The position numbers were made by a program, and so were the translations under genes. From the NCBI RefSeq assembly GCF_037325665.1, contig NC_090250.1, positions 915,293-979,292 of the forward strand: 64,000 nucleotides of DNA, read 5' to 3'. This document shows positions 34,640 to 47,300 of this stretch, piece by piece; position 1 is the first letter of the stretch, and each line of letters opens with the position of its first letter. The notes under the pieces were generated by a model. The model made no database searches. It was given only the letters and a program-made list of their open reading frames with translations, and was not told the origin of the DNA. This DNA is from Littorina saxatilis (lineage: Eukaryota; Mollusca; Gastropoda; Littorinimorpha; Littorinidae).

Positions 34640-35045
34640 AGTAAAATACACGTAAGAACAGTATGTAGAATACTACATGGCTTGCTGTTTCGTACCAGGT
34701 TTACACTCGTTGCTTTTTCAAATAGTGAACAGCTCGCTTTCACTCGCAGTTCAATATTTCTGTATCTGTATCTGTATCTGTCTGTTACGCTGCACTTGTA
34801 GAACAAGTCATCCAGATGTCTGGCATTGTTGCAGCGGAGTGGGGGGTGCGCAGCTAGTTCTTTATCGTCGTCTGGCTACTGCCAGCGCCGACTTGAAGCT
34901 CTCGGTCGATGCCGAGGTTACAGTTTCTTCATCTAATTGGTTCCAGGCCACTACAGTCTTTGGGAAAAACGAATGTCTGTATTGCTCAGTGTTACAGCTC
35001 GTGTAAATCTGGTACGACACAGCAAGCCATGTAGTATTCTCTATG
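34640..35045. mobile_element. Inverted pair of LINE 3' fragments
   Basis: Minus strand 34862-35045 reads YRHSFFPKTVVAWNQLDEET, the C-terminal motif of non-LTR ORF2 proteins. Its upstream words recur in opposite orientation at 34660-34700 (ACTACATGGCTTGCTGTTTC). Two truncated copies therefore face away from a common centre. Confidence 0.65.
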
Positions 35046-35268
35046 TTTCTATAACCCACTGAACTCTGACATGGATAACAGGATCTTTCCTCGCACACTT
35101 AATTGGTCTTGTGCTTGCGTGTACACACGACGGGTGTTAGTTCACTAGCAGGTCTGCACATAAATTGACCTGGAAAATCGGAAAAATCTAAACCCGCCAG
35201 GCGCAGCCGGGATTCGAAAACTCAACCTTCCGTGGTGGTTGTCTTATCCGCTTGGCCACTGCACCCGT
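35046..35268 (-). mobile_element. tRNA-headed SINE joined to the raftlin-like exon
   Basis: On the minus strand it begins GGGTGCAGTGGCCAAGCGGA, a Ser/Leu-tRNA-like head, with TTCGAATCCCGGCT as B box. The body shares CAGAGTTCAGTGGGTTATAG with the SINE at 33795. The 3' end is lost next to LINE sequence. Its first bases continue the reading frame of the raftlin-like gene. Confidence 0.8.
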
Positions 35269-38200
35269 CAAGAGGTCTCTGAAAGAAGAGGAGACTTTTG
35301 AGTATGACCTTCCCAAAGCTGGGCTGTAACACAGAGTGACACTCCACCACACAGGCAAGCTCCCACCCCCGGCTCCCCATGTCACGGATCACCGGCATCC
35401 AGTCATGTGTTGACTGAATCCCAAGGCCTGCCTTGACTGCCTTGAGGGGCACCAGTTGTTCCACCATGGTGCCTTCATACAGCGGGCTGGAATCCTCCGC
35501 TTTGGATTTCGGCTTCTCAAAGATCCACAGCGCGTTGGTCTCAATGGCTCCACACAAACGTCTGCGGAGTTTGGGTGGTGTCCGCATCTGTTGGCACGTA
35601 ATCACAGAGATCTCTTTAGACACTGAAAATAATCTCAGCTTTATTTTGACTTCACCTTTTTTTTTAAAATTATTACCGTACTTTCGGGACTATAAGGCGG
35701 TTCCTTATATAGGGCGCAACCCCCACTTTTGAGGTAAAATTGAGAAAAAACATCACATTAGGTGTTTCCAGTCTATAAGCCACACATCAAAGGAAGAATA
35801 CAGAGTGGAAATATGTGTGCTCTGTGTGTGCCGGGAGATCAAAGGCAGGTCCATTGTGATAGCTGGGTGGCCTTGTTTATAGACACTGACCTTCCCAGGG
35901 GTCAATGACCCAGTTTTAGCTATGAGAGGTAGTTCCCCTGTCATATCTGAGGAAACACTTGCTGCACCGGGGTCAGTGACCGAGTTTAACCTATGGGGCG
36001 TCTCTTTGATCTTTGCTGTCTTGAGAGGAAACTTGGCCAGGGTAGTACCTAGTAGCTGAAACATGCATTATCACAAGTTGTTTGACTGGTACTCAGGCGG
36101 TCTCTTTGATGTCTGAGATGAAACTTGGCCTGGGATTTCTATTTTAACAACACATAGGGCGCTTTCGCAGGGGTCAAGATTGAGAAAAAAGTTGCAAAAT
36201 ACGGTATACGTTATTTGTATTTTTGGGAAAAATATGACATTTTACACAGATCGAGACAGTCAGTGTTCCTCCGTGACCGCGCCAAAAATACAAATAACAG
36301 TTATGTATCATTGATTTAAGTTAGAAATCCTTTATCTCTTATGATTGAACGCACACAAACATGCACTATTTTTAAGTCAGGGCTAGCTGTCTAAATAATG
36401 GAAATTTTTCTTCGGCACACCCTGTCTGCCTGTAAACGATTATAACAACAATTGTATAGGACGACACACATAAAACATAAAACATAAAAGGGATACAATC
36501 AAATATGACATTGCACTATGTAAATTTACCCTCTCATATCACAGGAGTTGGGTTTCACAGCCGAGTAATCACATTACAAATATTTCCCACACACCTTCAC
36601 ATGTACACATTGTTTGTTTTTTCCCAGCCGACCAGCCTCTACGTGATGCGAGAAGAATTTAAAATGGTGACTGCAGAAGGCAGGAATGACTTTTTAAGCT
36701 GTTTTTTGCGTGCCAAAGGGACCTTATAACGTTTACCTGAAGGGAGAATTTCGAAACAGGGGTTGAGAGGATGGATCGGATCATGGACAATTTTGAGAGC
36801 TTTCCGCTTAATGGCAGCTTCGTAGAGACTGGTCAGCTGTCGTTGGGGTTGCCCAACAAGCTTGCTAGCCATCGCAACAATGCAGTGGAGTTTAGCTTTG
36901 TTTTTAACATTTGTGGTACCATACCATGTCACAATGTTAAAAGTATGCTTTCAATCAAACTGCGATACACAAGTTCCATAACACTTTGATTGACATTAAA
37001 ATATTTAAGCTTCCTGAGAAGAAAAAGTCGCTGCTGAGCTTTCTTATAAACAGCATGAACATGATCACTAAAAGTCAGCTTATTGTCACTTGAAACCCCA
37101 AGATATTTGAAGGTTTCCACAAGTTCAACTTCCTTGTCGCTTATTCTCACTTTTTGGGGACCACAATTATCACTCTTTCCTCCAAAAATCATTTCTTTTG
37201 TTTTGCCTACATTCAACTGCAAGAAACTGGACTTGAACCATTCATTCAGAAGATCAACTTGGGTAAAATACTTTGACAAAGTAATTATGAGCTTTACTTG
37301 GACTCAGACGTCACATGGCTCTAAGAAGAAAATTCCAATGTTCATTCAGTACATAAAGTATTAACTTGATATGACTGTCAGGCAAGACACACTGACCAAA
37401 TTTTGCGAGAGCCACAAACTGTACTTGTAAAACTAAAGAGATACTGGTTTGGAAAACGGCAAGCAGAATCACTGAAGTCGAAAGGGAAAGAGTAAGAAAA
37501 GGCTGATGTGGAAGACTGTATGTGCATGTTTAGTAATAGGTCCTACGTAACTCATATAATTCAGATTCTTAGTGAGAGTTGTTCCCCTTATAGCGCCTCT
37601 AGGGTTAGAACTAACAAGCTATTAACCCAGCATGCTTTTTGCACTTCTGTTATTGCGTCATGCCAACGAACATGTGCCATTCTTTAGTTGCTGACTGGAA
37701 ATTAAAAAAACTCTGTCGCAAGTACTCGTACAGTACCTGTTCAACCATGGGATAGTCGATGTAGATGTCAATGAGCCTCCAGCCTTGGCTGAGGTGGGAG
37801 TTGAACGTGGCCATCCAGTCGCACGCGATTTTGGGAAAGAAGATGACAAATGGGCCGCTGAACTCTATGCGCACGGGCACCAGGGCGATGTTGTACATGT
37901 AGCTCTCGCTCGGCACAGGGCACGGCACCTCAAAGAACATGTCCACAGCATTGTCTGCACATATAACAAATCCTGTACGCATGTGCACAAAGATCAACAT
38001 ACATGCACACGAACAGTGTGACACACAGTGACAGACAGTTGCACACACTCACAGAGACAAAAAGTGATACAGGGACACACACACACACACAAACACACAC
38101 ACACCACACACACACACACACACTCACACACACACAGAGGGGTGGGGGCTGCGGAAAGAGAGGGCCCAAAGAAGGAGAAAGTTTATTCATGTTGCAGGAA

Positions 38201-38684
38201 TCAGCTTCACAAAATGTCAGGTATATGAACTTAACTGTCAGCCTTCCGATGTCTGAATGTAAGGTATCACGTGATCAAAAATGTCAAAACACACACGCAC
38301 ACACACACACACAATCCTTATACAACTTCTGATGGAGAGCATAGCTGGTACGTATTACATTCAGGTGAAAAAATGTAGAGAGGCAGGTAAAAGCATACCA
38401 AATCCTATCCTCTCTCATAAAAAAACCCATGCCTACCATCTTTGAATTCAAAATGTAACAGTCCATTCCTACACTATACAATCAAATATCTACAGATATG
38501 ACCATATTCAGCACACAGACTTCTACTGCATTCAAACTGTAGACTGGCCATGTATAACTAAGCATGCAGACAACTTGGATACATGTATGATAGTGTTAGC
38601 CAGTTAGTGTCACTTGAGTAAAGGGTATTAAAAATAAAATAAAAATAAAAATAAATATCTTTGCAAAACATGTGTGGTGTGTGT

Positions 38685-38724
<40 letters not shown>

Positions 38725-39649
38725 CGTGTGTGGTGTGTGTGTGGTGTGTGTGTGTGTGTGTGTGTGTGTGAACATTATTGATCATTGGGACATTGGAAGG
38801 CTGATAGTTACATACACCTGAATTGCTCTGAAGCTGGTTCCCCAAACATAAATAAACGTTCTCGTTCGTTTAGCTTTCCCTCTCCGCACTCCCCCCATGA
38901 CATCCTTCCCTTTCACCCCCTCCTCAATATGACAAATTCCAAGATATTGGGGGGAGAAAAAAAAAGTACTCACGTGGGCTGTAACCACAGGTCAGTTGTC
39001 TGGTTGTCTGAGTCCTGCAATGGCCTGTCACTGTAGCACAGACCAGACGTTCGCCGTTTTGCGTATTCCTTGCGATGCAGTCCACTAGGGTGTTAGTGTT
39101 AACCACACGCTTGGTCTCAAGGGTGAACGCTCCTCCGAAGTTAACCAGCGTCTGAAACCAGCTCCTGTCCACGCGGAGCTGCCACGAGATGGGGTCTCCG
39201 TACCGCTCTCCCAGGTTAGGGTTCATGCGGAAGTAACCTTCACAATAATAATAACAATAATAATAAGAGTATTTATATTGCGCAAATCTTAACATAGTTC
39301 TAAGCACCTAAAACATAAAAAAATAAATAAAAATTAGACAATTACAAAGTAATGTACATGATGAACATTTAAAAAAATCAATTACTCTCCATTACAATAA
39401 CAATCGTTGCATATGCATTTGAAGGGGGAAACAAAGATCTACAAATGAACGAAAACACAATCACGTAATAGTTATTATACTGAGGATATTTCAATGATGC
39501 AAAGTTCCAATCGCCTCACAAAATACATACACAAATAAACAATTCTGTACACAATGTAAATTCAAATATATATCAAAGTAAACTATAACAATTTACAAAC
39601 GATCAATTTTACAAGTCAGATACACAAACATATGAACTCAAGTATGCGT

Positions 39650-39699
<50 letters not shown>

Positions 39700-40719
39700 A
39701 CACACACCTTGAAAGATGACCCTCAAGCCCTGGCTGAAATAGTGGCAGCTGATGTCTCCCGGGGCCCGGCCGAAGTAAAGCATGCGGTAGCGCTTGCTGT
39801 ACTGCTCGCCCAGCATGGCGTACAGCTCGTCACACTCCATAGTCACATTGACCTTTGGGCGGCACAAGCTCTCACTGGAATGTTCCAGGACCACCTGGGA
39901 CCCCACCAGGTAATAGTCCACGTTAGAGCCGGCGTCCGACATCTGCGCTGGCTCCGGGGGCGGTTCCCATTCCAGTGTACTGCTTCGGACCCCCATACTG
40001 ACCGCTGAGGATCAAAGATGCTTGTTGTACAGTGGATTCATACCCCCCAACGTCTCTTTTAGAACGCCCCAATTAAAGACTCCCTCCCTTTTAAGATTAC
40101 TTAACTTAATGAAGTGTCGGTCTCTAGCAAAATGTATACATTACTCAATTAGATGAAGACATTGGTTTTCTGAGGTAAATTGCACATAAATACGTTGATC
40201 CTGATTTTTCATGAATAAAAGCAGTTATACCCGTCTTATTTTTCCTTCTTACTTTTTGTAAATATATCTTAATAATGTAGCGATCTTTGCAGGCCGAAAG
40301 AATATGAAGCAGAATAATAGCAATGTTTTCCTTCGGATGTCTCAAATCGGTTTTCTATCATAAGCAGTCAAGTTTTGTCCTAATTTTGATGCGGTTCTGT
40401 GTGTTTGTGAGCGTGTGTGTGTGTGTATGCCGTCTGTATGCATCGGTATGCGTATGCACGTGTGTGTGTCTGTGTGGATGCATGCATGTGCGTGTGCGCA
40501 TGCTTTGTTATCCTTTCCTCTTCCACGCGATTAAGTTGCCATTAGAATCTCACCAGAAACAGAAGAAAACTTACCTTGTCGTAGTTTATTTTCTATCCAA
40601 GGGAAATCACTCTTGCTGCACATTTTTGAGTCTGTGGTACCGGATACTACCGAAAGCCAATGTTTTCGTTTGTCGCTTCGGACAACAAATACGGAACGAG
40701 TATTGCCAAGCTGACGCAT
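35222..40719 (-). CDS. Raftlin-like protein (tentative)
   Basis: Raftlins are lipid-raft proteins involved in membrane-receptor signalling and uptake. Visible minus-strand exons are 40575-40719 (ATG at 40719, or 40623 in the same frame), 39708-40004, 38974-39237, 37737-37954 and 35222-35622. The first four join in phase. The last exon reads NALWIFEKPKSKAEDSS, then MVEQLVPLKAV, then DWMPVIRDMGSRGWELACVV and SLLFFQRP. This matches the C-terminal raftlin pattern FIFE-VVEQ-GWQLTCV-FLQRP. Upstream, KIACDWMATFNSHLSQGWRL resembles the preceding raftlin block, while the N-terminal half is not obviously conserved. Exon 37737-37954 ends in phase 0 and 35622 needs phase 1, so one small exon is probably missing. 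The last 14 codons before the stop at 35222 come from SINE sequence. MGVRSS near the start of exon 2 resembles a myristoylation signal, but upstream codons make it internal. Confidence 0.6.
35676..36204. mobile_element. Pogo/Tigger-type MITE (529 bp, TA-flanked)
   Basis: The left end CCGTACTTTCGGGACTATAA and right end GCAAAATACGG are flanked by TA (35674-35675, 36205-36206). The interior segment ACCGAGTTTAACCTATGGGG and following is shared with 9454-10311. Lies in a raftlin-like intron. Confidence 0.8.
36640..37279 (-). mobile_element. LINE ORF2 fragment, Rex1/CR1-like
   Basis: The minus strand reads LNVGKTKEMIFGG, then VETFKYLGVSSDNKLTF, then KKAQQRLFLLRKLKYFNV. After one frame break near 36930 it reads TWYGTTNVKNKAKLHCIVAM to FEILPSGKRYKVPLARK. 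This is the post-palm part of a CR1-clade (Rex1/Babar-like) reverse transcriptase. No endonuclease or catalytic palm is present, so it is a 5'-truncated copy in a raftlin-like intron. Confidence 0.85.
38078..38142. repeat. (AC)n microsatellite
   Basis: Imperfect CA run within the raftlin-like intron between the exons at 37737 and 38974. Confidence 0.9.
38672..38770. repeat. (GT)n microsatellite
   Basis: GT run with GGTGTGTG interruptions in the same raftlin-like intron. Confidence 0.9.
39651..39707. repeat. (AC)n microsatellite touching a splice donor
   Basis: The CA run ends at the donor of the raftlin-like exon 39708-40004; on the minus strand the donor reads CAAG|GTGTGTGTG, so the repeat itself supplies the intron start. 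Confidence 0.9.
40032..40105. repeat. CAGTGGAACC-type MITE fragment
   Basis: Left end CAGTGGATTCATACCCCCC and an internal ACTCCCTCCCTTTTAAGA word; right end missing. Confidence 0.55.
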
Positions 40720-41757
40720 TGAAATTAGGGAGGATTCTTTTCCTTTGTTTTTTTCTGTTTATACTTCATGTGAAAGGACAAGATGATTTCGAGACAATGC
40801 AGTAAACAAAATGCGTGTATGCTGATGTTAGCTATAAAGCACTTTCCCAGCCTTCCTGCAAAGACTTCTGAGTTTTATCCTGTGTAAATCAAATCAGGCC
40901 TGGGAATGAGTAAAAGTGGTTTGGGCATACTGACGGGAAAATGTTGTGTTTTAAGCGTTTTGAAGGGCACATGGAGGCTCTTTTTCTTTTCACAATTAGA
41001 AAAGGACTTTGTCGTATTTACGACAAAAAGCGTATCGATCCCAGGCCCGAATAGTGAAAATCTGGTATCAGGAGTTGGTATACATATGCGCATACGCATC
41101 TGAGAACGACCAATATTGTTTTCCCAGTCACTCGGCTTTACATTCATTCAGCTCATACTGCATCACATCACATACACAGACACAGACAGTAAAGTTATTA
41201 TCTTTATTAAGATTCTCAGACTGTTTAAAAGCTTCATTCAGTACAAATCAGTCACACTTTCTACGCAAATAAAAATCTGTAAGCATTTGACTTTCAATGA
41301 TTTGATAAGAGGCTCCACAACAGCAAGAAACATTACCACTTGGTGCAAGACTGTTCAGACACATTGAAACAAATATGACAACACTTCACATGAAATATAT
41401 TAGAGCACATGGTGATAAAACAGGGAATGAACAATCACAGATTACTACAATTCCCAGAAAATCAAACGACTTTCACAGCGAAACCATTTTGCAATCATAA
41501 GTTACAAACCTGACACGCAAAACTTGTTTTACACTGAATTAGTAAATGTTTGCACAAAGGCCAAGGTATTGTAAATGCAGCATCAGAGCAATGGTCGGAT
41601 ATGAAGATAACGGAAGTGCGAAGGTCTACGTGTTGTAGTTGTTCATATTTACATCAGGCTGTACACATTTACATAATGGTTGTAACAACCAGTCAAGAGA
41701 TGAAGACAGACAAGAGGAGAAGCGGCAACAGAAATAGCCAAAGCAACAGACAGCTGA

Positions 41758-42426
41758 CAGACGAGTCGAGGGGGAGACAGAAAAGGTTTTGAAATGATAC
41801 ACATGTTCAGATGGACAGACAAGGCAGAGAATGGCAGTGCGCAAACATTTTCATCACATTTTGTTCTGCTAACTAGAAAAAAGTTTAAGGGTTTTGGCTG
41901 GTTGCAATACTGCACCTTTTTTCACATACCCAGGCAACAACAAACTGACTGCAGTTAATATAGAGATCACTGCTATTAAGCAGACGAGTCGAGGGGGAGA
42001 CAGAAAAGGTTTTGAAATGATACACATGTTCAGATGGACAGACAAGGCAGAGAATGGCAGTGCGCAAACATTTTCATCACATTTTGTTCTGCTAACTAGA
42101 AAAAAGTTTAAGGGCTTTGGCTGGTTGCAATACTGCACCTTTTTTCACATACCCAGGCAACAACAAACTGACTGCAGTTAATATAGAGATCACTGCTATT
42201 AAGCAGACGAGTCGAGGGGGAGACAGAAAAGGTTTTGAAATGATACACATGTTCAGATGGACAGACAAGGCAGAGAATGGCAGTGCGCAAACATTTTCAT
42301 CACATTTTGTTCTGCTAACTAGAAAAAAGTTTAAGGGTTTTGGCTGGTTGCAATACTGCACCTTTTTTCACATACCCAGGCAACAACAAACTGACTGCAG
42401 TTAATATAGAGATCACTGCTATTAAG
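41758..42426. repeat. Three near-identical 223 bp tandem copies
   Basis: Units at 41758-41980, 41981-42203 and 42204-42426 begin CAGACGAGTCGAGGGGGAGA. Only about one substitution separates them (GGGTTTTGG against GGGCTTTGG). The block lies downstream of cyclin A on its strand, possibly in its 3' untranslated region. Confidence 0.97.
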
Positions 42427-44350
42427 CAGACGGGGAAGACAGAAGAAACGTCTTACCACAAAGACTAACAACACAGTTTACAAAGTACATCATAGAAATG
42501 AGAAAGAAAAGACAGAAAGAACCGAGGCGTGGAAGACAGATCAGCAGCAACGAAGAAACATGAGGCGGTAGGCTAGCATCAGTAGACTAACAAGTTTGAA
42601 CATGGCCATTTGAGATAGGATTCATGATCGTTATAGTTTTTTTTTATAAGTTTCTTCACTCATCCCATCATTCTGCCAAAACAAAACTTTCACACACATT
42701 TAAATTCAATGTTTCACATTTGTTAATCAAATGGTGTTAAAATTCCTTTCTACATCCCACTTGAAATGATTCTAGTATAAAAAGGACAGATAAAAATTTA
42801 TCTTGTAGAATATTTTGATCCTTTTTAAAATGGCATATAAAACCACCAGTTTACTTCTCAGAAAAACAGCGTTAAAAGCACAGCAAGTTAAAAGAAAGCC
42901 AGTAGGCTCGGAGGGAATTAAAAACCATTCATCGATTTATCCTGATCCTAAACAGTAACAGCTCCCTATGAAAAGCATTCACTCATCCCTCCCGCTCACA
43001 AACCGGGTACCTCACATTAAAATCGTGATACAGCATGCCCAAACTCACAACTGTAAAGCATGCTAACACAAAGTAAGAATCACAATATTGCACAAACGTC
43101 AGTGCCAAATGAAAGTGAAGGCAACTCTCATGCAATCGTTTCCAAGCTAACACGGATTTATGCAGCATAGAAGGCAGGACAGCGACAGGCCTGTGGAATA
43201 GTTTGCTTTCATCAGTCTACCCCAGCGAGTCCTTTTGCCAGTGCACTACTGCTCGAGGTCACGTTACAGCAGACTGACAAACTAGGGTGGTTAGACCACC
43301 CTGTCACGCCTTCACTTGGAATGGTAAATGCACGGAGGGAACGCCAGCCTTGCACCTGGCAGCGATGGCATCTTGAAGAGGAGGCTCATCATCAAAGTAA
43401 CCTCCTGGCGGTGATGGTAGTGGGAAATGAAGGGGGGGGAGGCCGATTAGTTTAGATGGCAAGCAAGCACTGCAGTATGTCCACCTGCCGATCAGCAATG
43501 TTGAGCACCAGGTTTTGGCAGCCCACCATGAGTGAAATGATGAGCCATAATGTACAGGGAGCAGCAACAGTAGACATCTGGGCTTGCTTGCCATCCAGTC
43601 GTTGCGCGTTCCCCCGCCCCCATCATGTGGGTTGTGGGGTGGGGGAAGATAGGGACGATGTGCCGCATGGGAGGTGAGTATGAGCTGCCGTCTTGGTCGG
43701 CCACAGGTCCTTACATCAGGGGCATCAGCAAAGACTGGGCAGGGATATCCGCAACTCGGTCAAACCTGCAACCGTTCAGTGAGGCTGTTAGTCTAGGCCT
43801 GATAAGCTCACCCATTCCATACCAGAGAACATAAGCCCTTGCTAAAACTTGGCAGAATGGTTGATAGCTATGTCTGATTAGCTCATCCATCCTAAACAGA
43901 TGCCCTTGGTACTTACAGGCTTTCAAATCTAACAGGCAGCTTGTTATTTTCAGTACATTTGTCATGCTATGTTTGGACTAGTATGCCTTGTCTGCACCCT
44001 GCGACGTCCCAAATCCTACTTCTCTGTTATTGCTACTTGTGAGAGCACAACTCAATAGTTTTTGTTCTAAATATGAAAGAAGATTACTGCCTACAAATCC
44101 TTTCTCAATCTTTGCTCACCACCTTCCAACTGCCCATGTACGATTCTGCACTAAAAACTTTCGGTCAAAACAATGACTAATCATTGCTTCACAAAAATAT
44201 CCTGAAACCAGACAAAAAAAAAGAAAGAGCGCTGCCAAAATTTAGCCCCCTAATGTTCTTATTGTGACATGCATCCCTTCCACATGATTATATCTGGACC
44301 GGAGTATGCCATAGAATCACCCCCTATAAATCACGTGCACAAAATGTAAC
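42427..44350. other. Region 3' of the last cyclin A exon found
   Basis: No independent gene seen. 43640-43965 holds an imperfect ~90 bp repeat on the minus strand. A minus-strand frame near 43310-43406 follows a CCGCCAG acceptor, but in the phase set by the upstream donor it stops after about three residues. This is probably cyclin A 3' UTR or its final short exon. Confidence 0.4.
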
Positions 44351-47300
44351 TTACTTGGTCTGACGGTACTTTTCGCGGACGGCCTGCTGGGGGTGTTCGG
44401 GTGCGTCGCGGTGAAGGTCGTACAACATGCGCACGCAGGGAGCCAGCTGCTTCAGGGAGTAGCGGGACGTCGTCTCACACTGGGAAGACTAATAGCAAAA
44501 TGGGGACTTTCAGTAGATATTTCTCTACTATCCAAAAACAATCCCTCAGTACTGGTAAAACAGTGAGAAGACTGTCAGTGTAAGTCGTGGTCACACCAAA
44601 TTTTCCTACTGCTAATAGCAACCCCACTACTACAAGCAGAACAAAATGAGAACATATAAAGCGTTTACTGCCAGAAAAACTCAGGTAGGACATTTCTCTA
44701 CATCCAATAACAAACTTTACGATGGTAGAACACAGTGAGGAGACTGAATTTGAAAAACGCAAATACAGGTTAGGTCAAATTTTCCTAGCATCCAATACAA
44801 CTCCTTTGACTACTAGAAAGTAGAAACACACGAGTTTGAGCAGCATGGGAAGACTTACCCAGCAGTCCTGTACATTGAGGGTGTAGTTGGCAACACAGAG
44901 GGCGCTAGCGGCCACCAGACTGGATGGGAACACCAGGTACTTCTCGTAGTCCACCAGAACAAGCTCACAGATGTACTGCAAAAGCAAAGTGGGTTTCGAT
45001 TATACACAGCATTCAGGAAGAACAAAAATGAGCAATATTCAGAACGTCTCCTTTCCCTGCAATGGTCATTCAACGACTAAGCTGAACCATGAACATAGAC
45101 TTACATAGACTGCAGTGTCTACCTGCTTAGTCTGAGCAGTTGCGCAATGAGAGACACTGAAATTATTTACGGTGCTTTAGTGTAAGTGTACAAGCTTCTT
45201 TCCCCTAAACACAGACCACCCCTGAAGATCTCTTGGGTCAACCCACCATGGCCATATGCTTGACATCGTCCTCTGCCCGAACATGACGCAGCAGTCGCTC
45301 AACGAACCAGTTGACAGTGGGTGTGGCAACGTCGAAGTTGAGAACTTTCAGGATGAGGTGCTCCATGCGCAGGATCTGAGGAAGCAAGGGCAAACAGTTA
45401 TTAACAGTCCAAAAGTGTTCACAAGGTAAGCCATCAACACTGAATGAAATTGGAGCAACTGCGTTGGAAGTAATTATTTTCGACCTAGGCCAAAATGTCC
45501 TGCCCTATCAGCCTCTGATACTGGGAACAACTCTGCCTTTACAAAGAACTGAACATGACAATACCGACAGTTATCATTCACACCTAAAGACATTGTTCAA
45601 AGCACATATGTGAACAACATTTCAGCAGTTTCAGACTTACATTCAGAGATGTCGTTAGGCATCGGACATAGACGATTTAGAGGCTCAAATGTCCGATTCA
45701 CATAGCCGCATGGCGGTCAGATGTCTTATCGTTTTGAACTAAGCGATGGCATTGTCCGATAAGAACTCCATTCCTTCGGACAGCGCGATATTCGTTAATG
45801 TTCCTTTCAAGATACATATTTGCAAAAAGCTACCAAGCACTCTCGCATACAGGTGCACTGAAGTTGTGCAGTGCGGATCTTGCGTTTGGGTGACACCCGT
45901 CTGCAGCACATTAAAGTTATGAATTTGTAGCAACATCCCTGTTACACTGTGACAAAGTACACTTTCTGTGAAAGAAGCACTTTTTGATTGTCTTTTCCCC
46001 TTACTACACACCTGTTTCTTCTGGTACGTGTCATCAGTGATGTAGACAAACTCATTGACATCTGGTGGGTAGATCTCCTCGTACTTTCTGTAACAGCACA
46101 AACATACAAAATGTACATCAAATACACCAACTAAACATACAACAAATAGGCCCAGTTCCCCTGTTATCTAAATTTGTTACACTCCCCTTGTGCAAACACG
46201 ACTGCACCAAAGGATCAAGTTGTAGCATAACTGGACAAACAACTCTACCTTCATCTTCTCCACTTCAAGTAAACTACTACTCTTTTTATCATCTGGAACT
46301 AGCATGTTCATACAGGTCTGTGCTGCACAGCACAGCGCATACAAACTAAAATGCAGAAAAGTCTAACTCTAAGCGTCTGCGTGCCAGTCGCAAACACAAG
46401 TACCATTCGGTTTGGTAACGAGCAACGCTTAAGTAAATACACGAAGCAACAAACAAAAGAAAACTCACGAAGCAAGGAACATAGCGGAGGCTCCAACCAG
46501 CTGAAGCTTTGAGCGCAGCACAGACATGTGAGAGAGGAAGCGGTCGATGTAGTTGACAGCAAGGAAGAGGGTCTCACGCTGCAGTTTGTACTCCTCAGCC
46601 ACCTCCACCAGCCAGTCCACCAGGATAGATCTCATCCCCATGGTCACATCTTGCTGGCGACGCATGAAACCAGGCCTGGGGCGGTTCTTGTGCTGCGAAA
46701 GTAAATACCACACAGGTCAGAATAAACTCTGTAGTAGTACACCGACACCTGGTACAGCATAGTCCTGATTATCCTCTCGGACGCGATGTCACATATTGAA
46801 AAAAACGAACGAATATTTCACATTCAGGATAGTGAAAGGCACATGGGGCTAAATTGGGTTATTCCCCTTGGTACAAACCCCAAACCCTGTTTCAAGTACA
46901 AACGGCATTGACCATTCACTGATGCAGAGATAAAGGGAGGCAAACTCCCATTTCCTGTATAGCCAGGTAAGATGCATCCTCAAGCTCAATGAATCACTTT
47001 CTTTCAGTCTGTTCTGTCACCGACTTCCAAGGGGCGTCTAGAGACAGCCAAATGAAGCATCTTTGTCTTTTTGCTGTTCAGTAACTATCCAGTGCATATT
47101 ACTTTGCTTATCACACCCTTCCTCAGTTCCAGTATTTTTTAAACATTCAGCTTACCTCTACTGTGAGGAGGTAGCTGTAGATATCCTCAGAGTACTCTGG
47201 AACATCCTCGATGACGGATTCTCTGTCGTCAGAGCTCAGGGTGTAGGTCGCGCTGCACAGCTGATCCTGCTGGGCCATCACACACTCGTTCTCGTCACTG

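Noticed and set aside
43304-43594. Minus-strand frame with YFDDEPPLQDAIAARCK as the cyclin A terminal exon
   Set aside because: The phase left by the donor at 44355 does not match this frame; in the correct phase it stops after about three residues.
43711-43965. KYQGHLFRMDELI frame as the cyclin A tail
   Set aside because: Joining at KY would need a splice acceptor that is not present, and the frame overlaps an imperfect local repeat.
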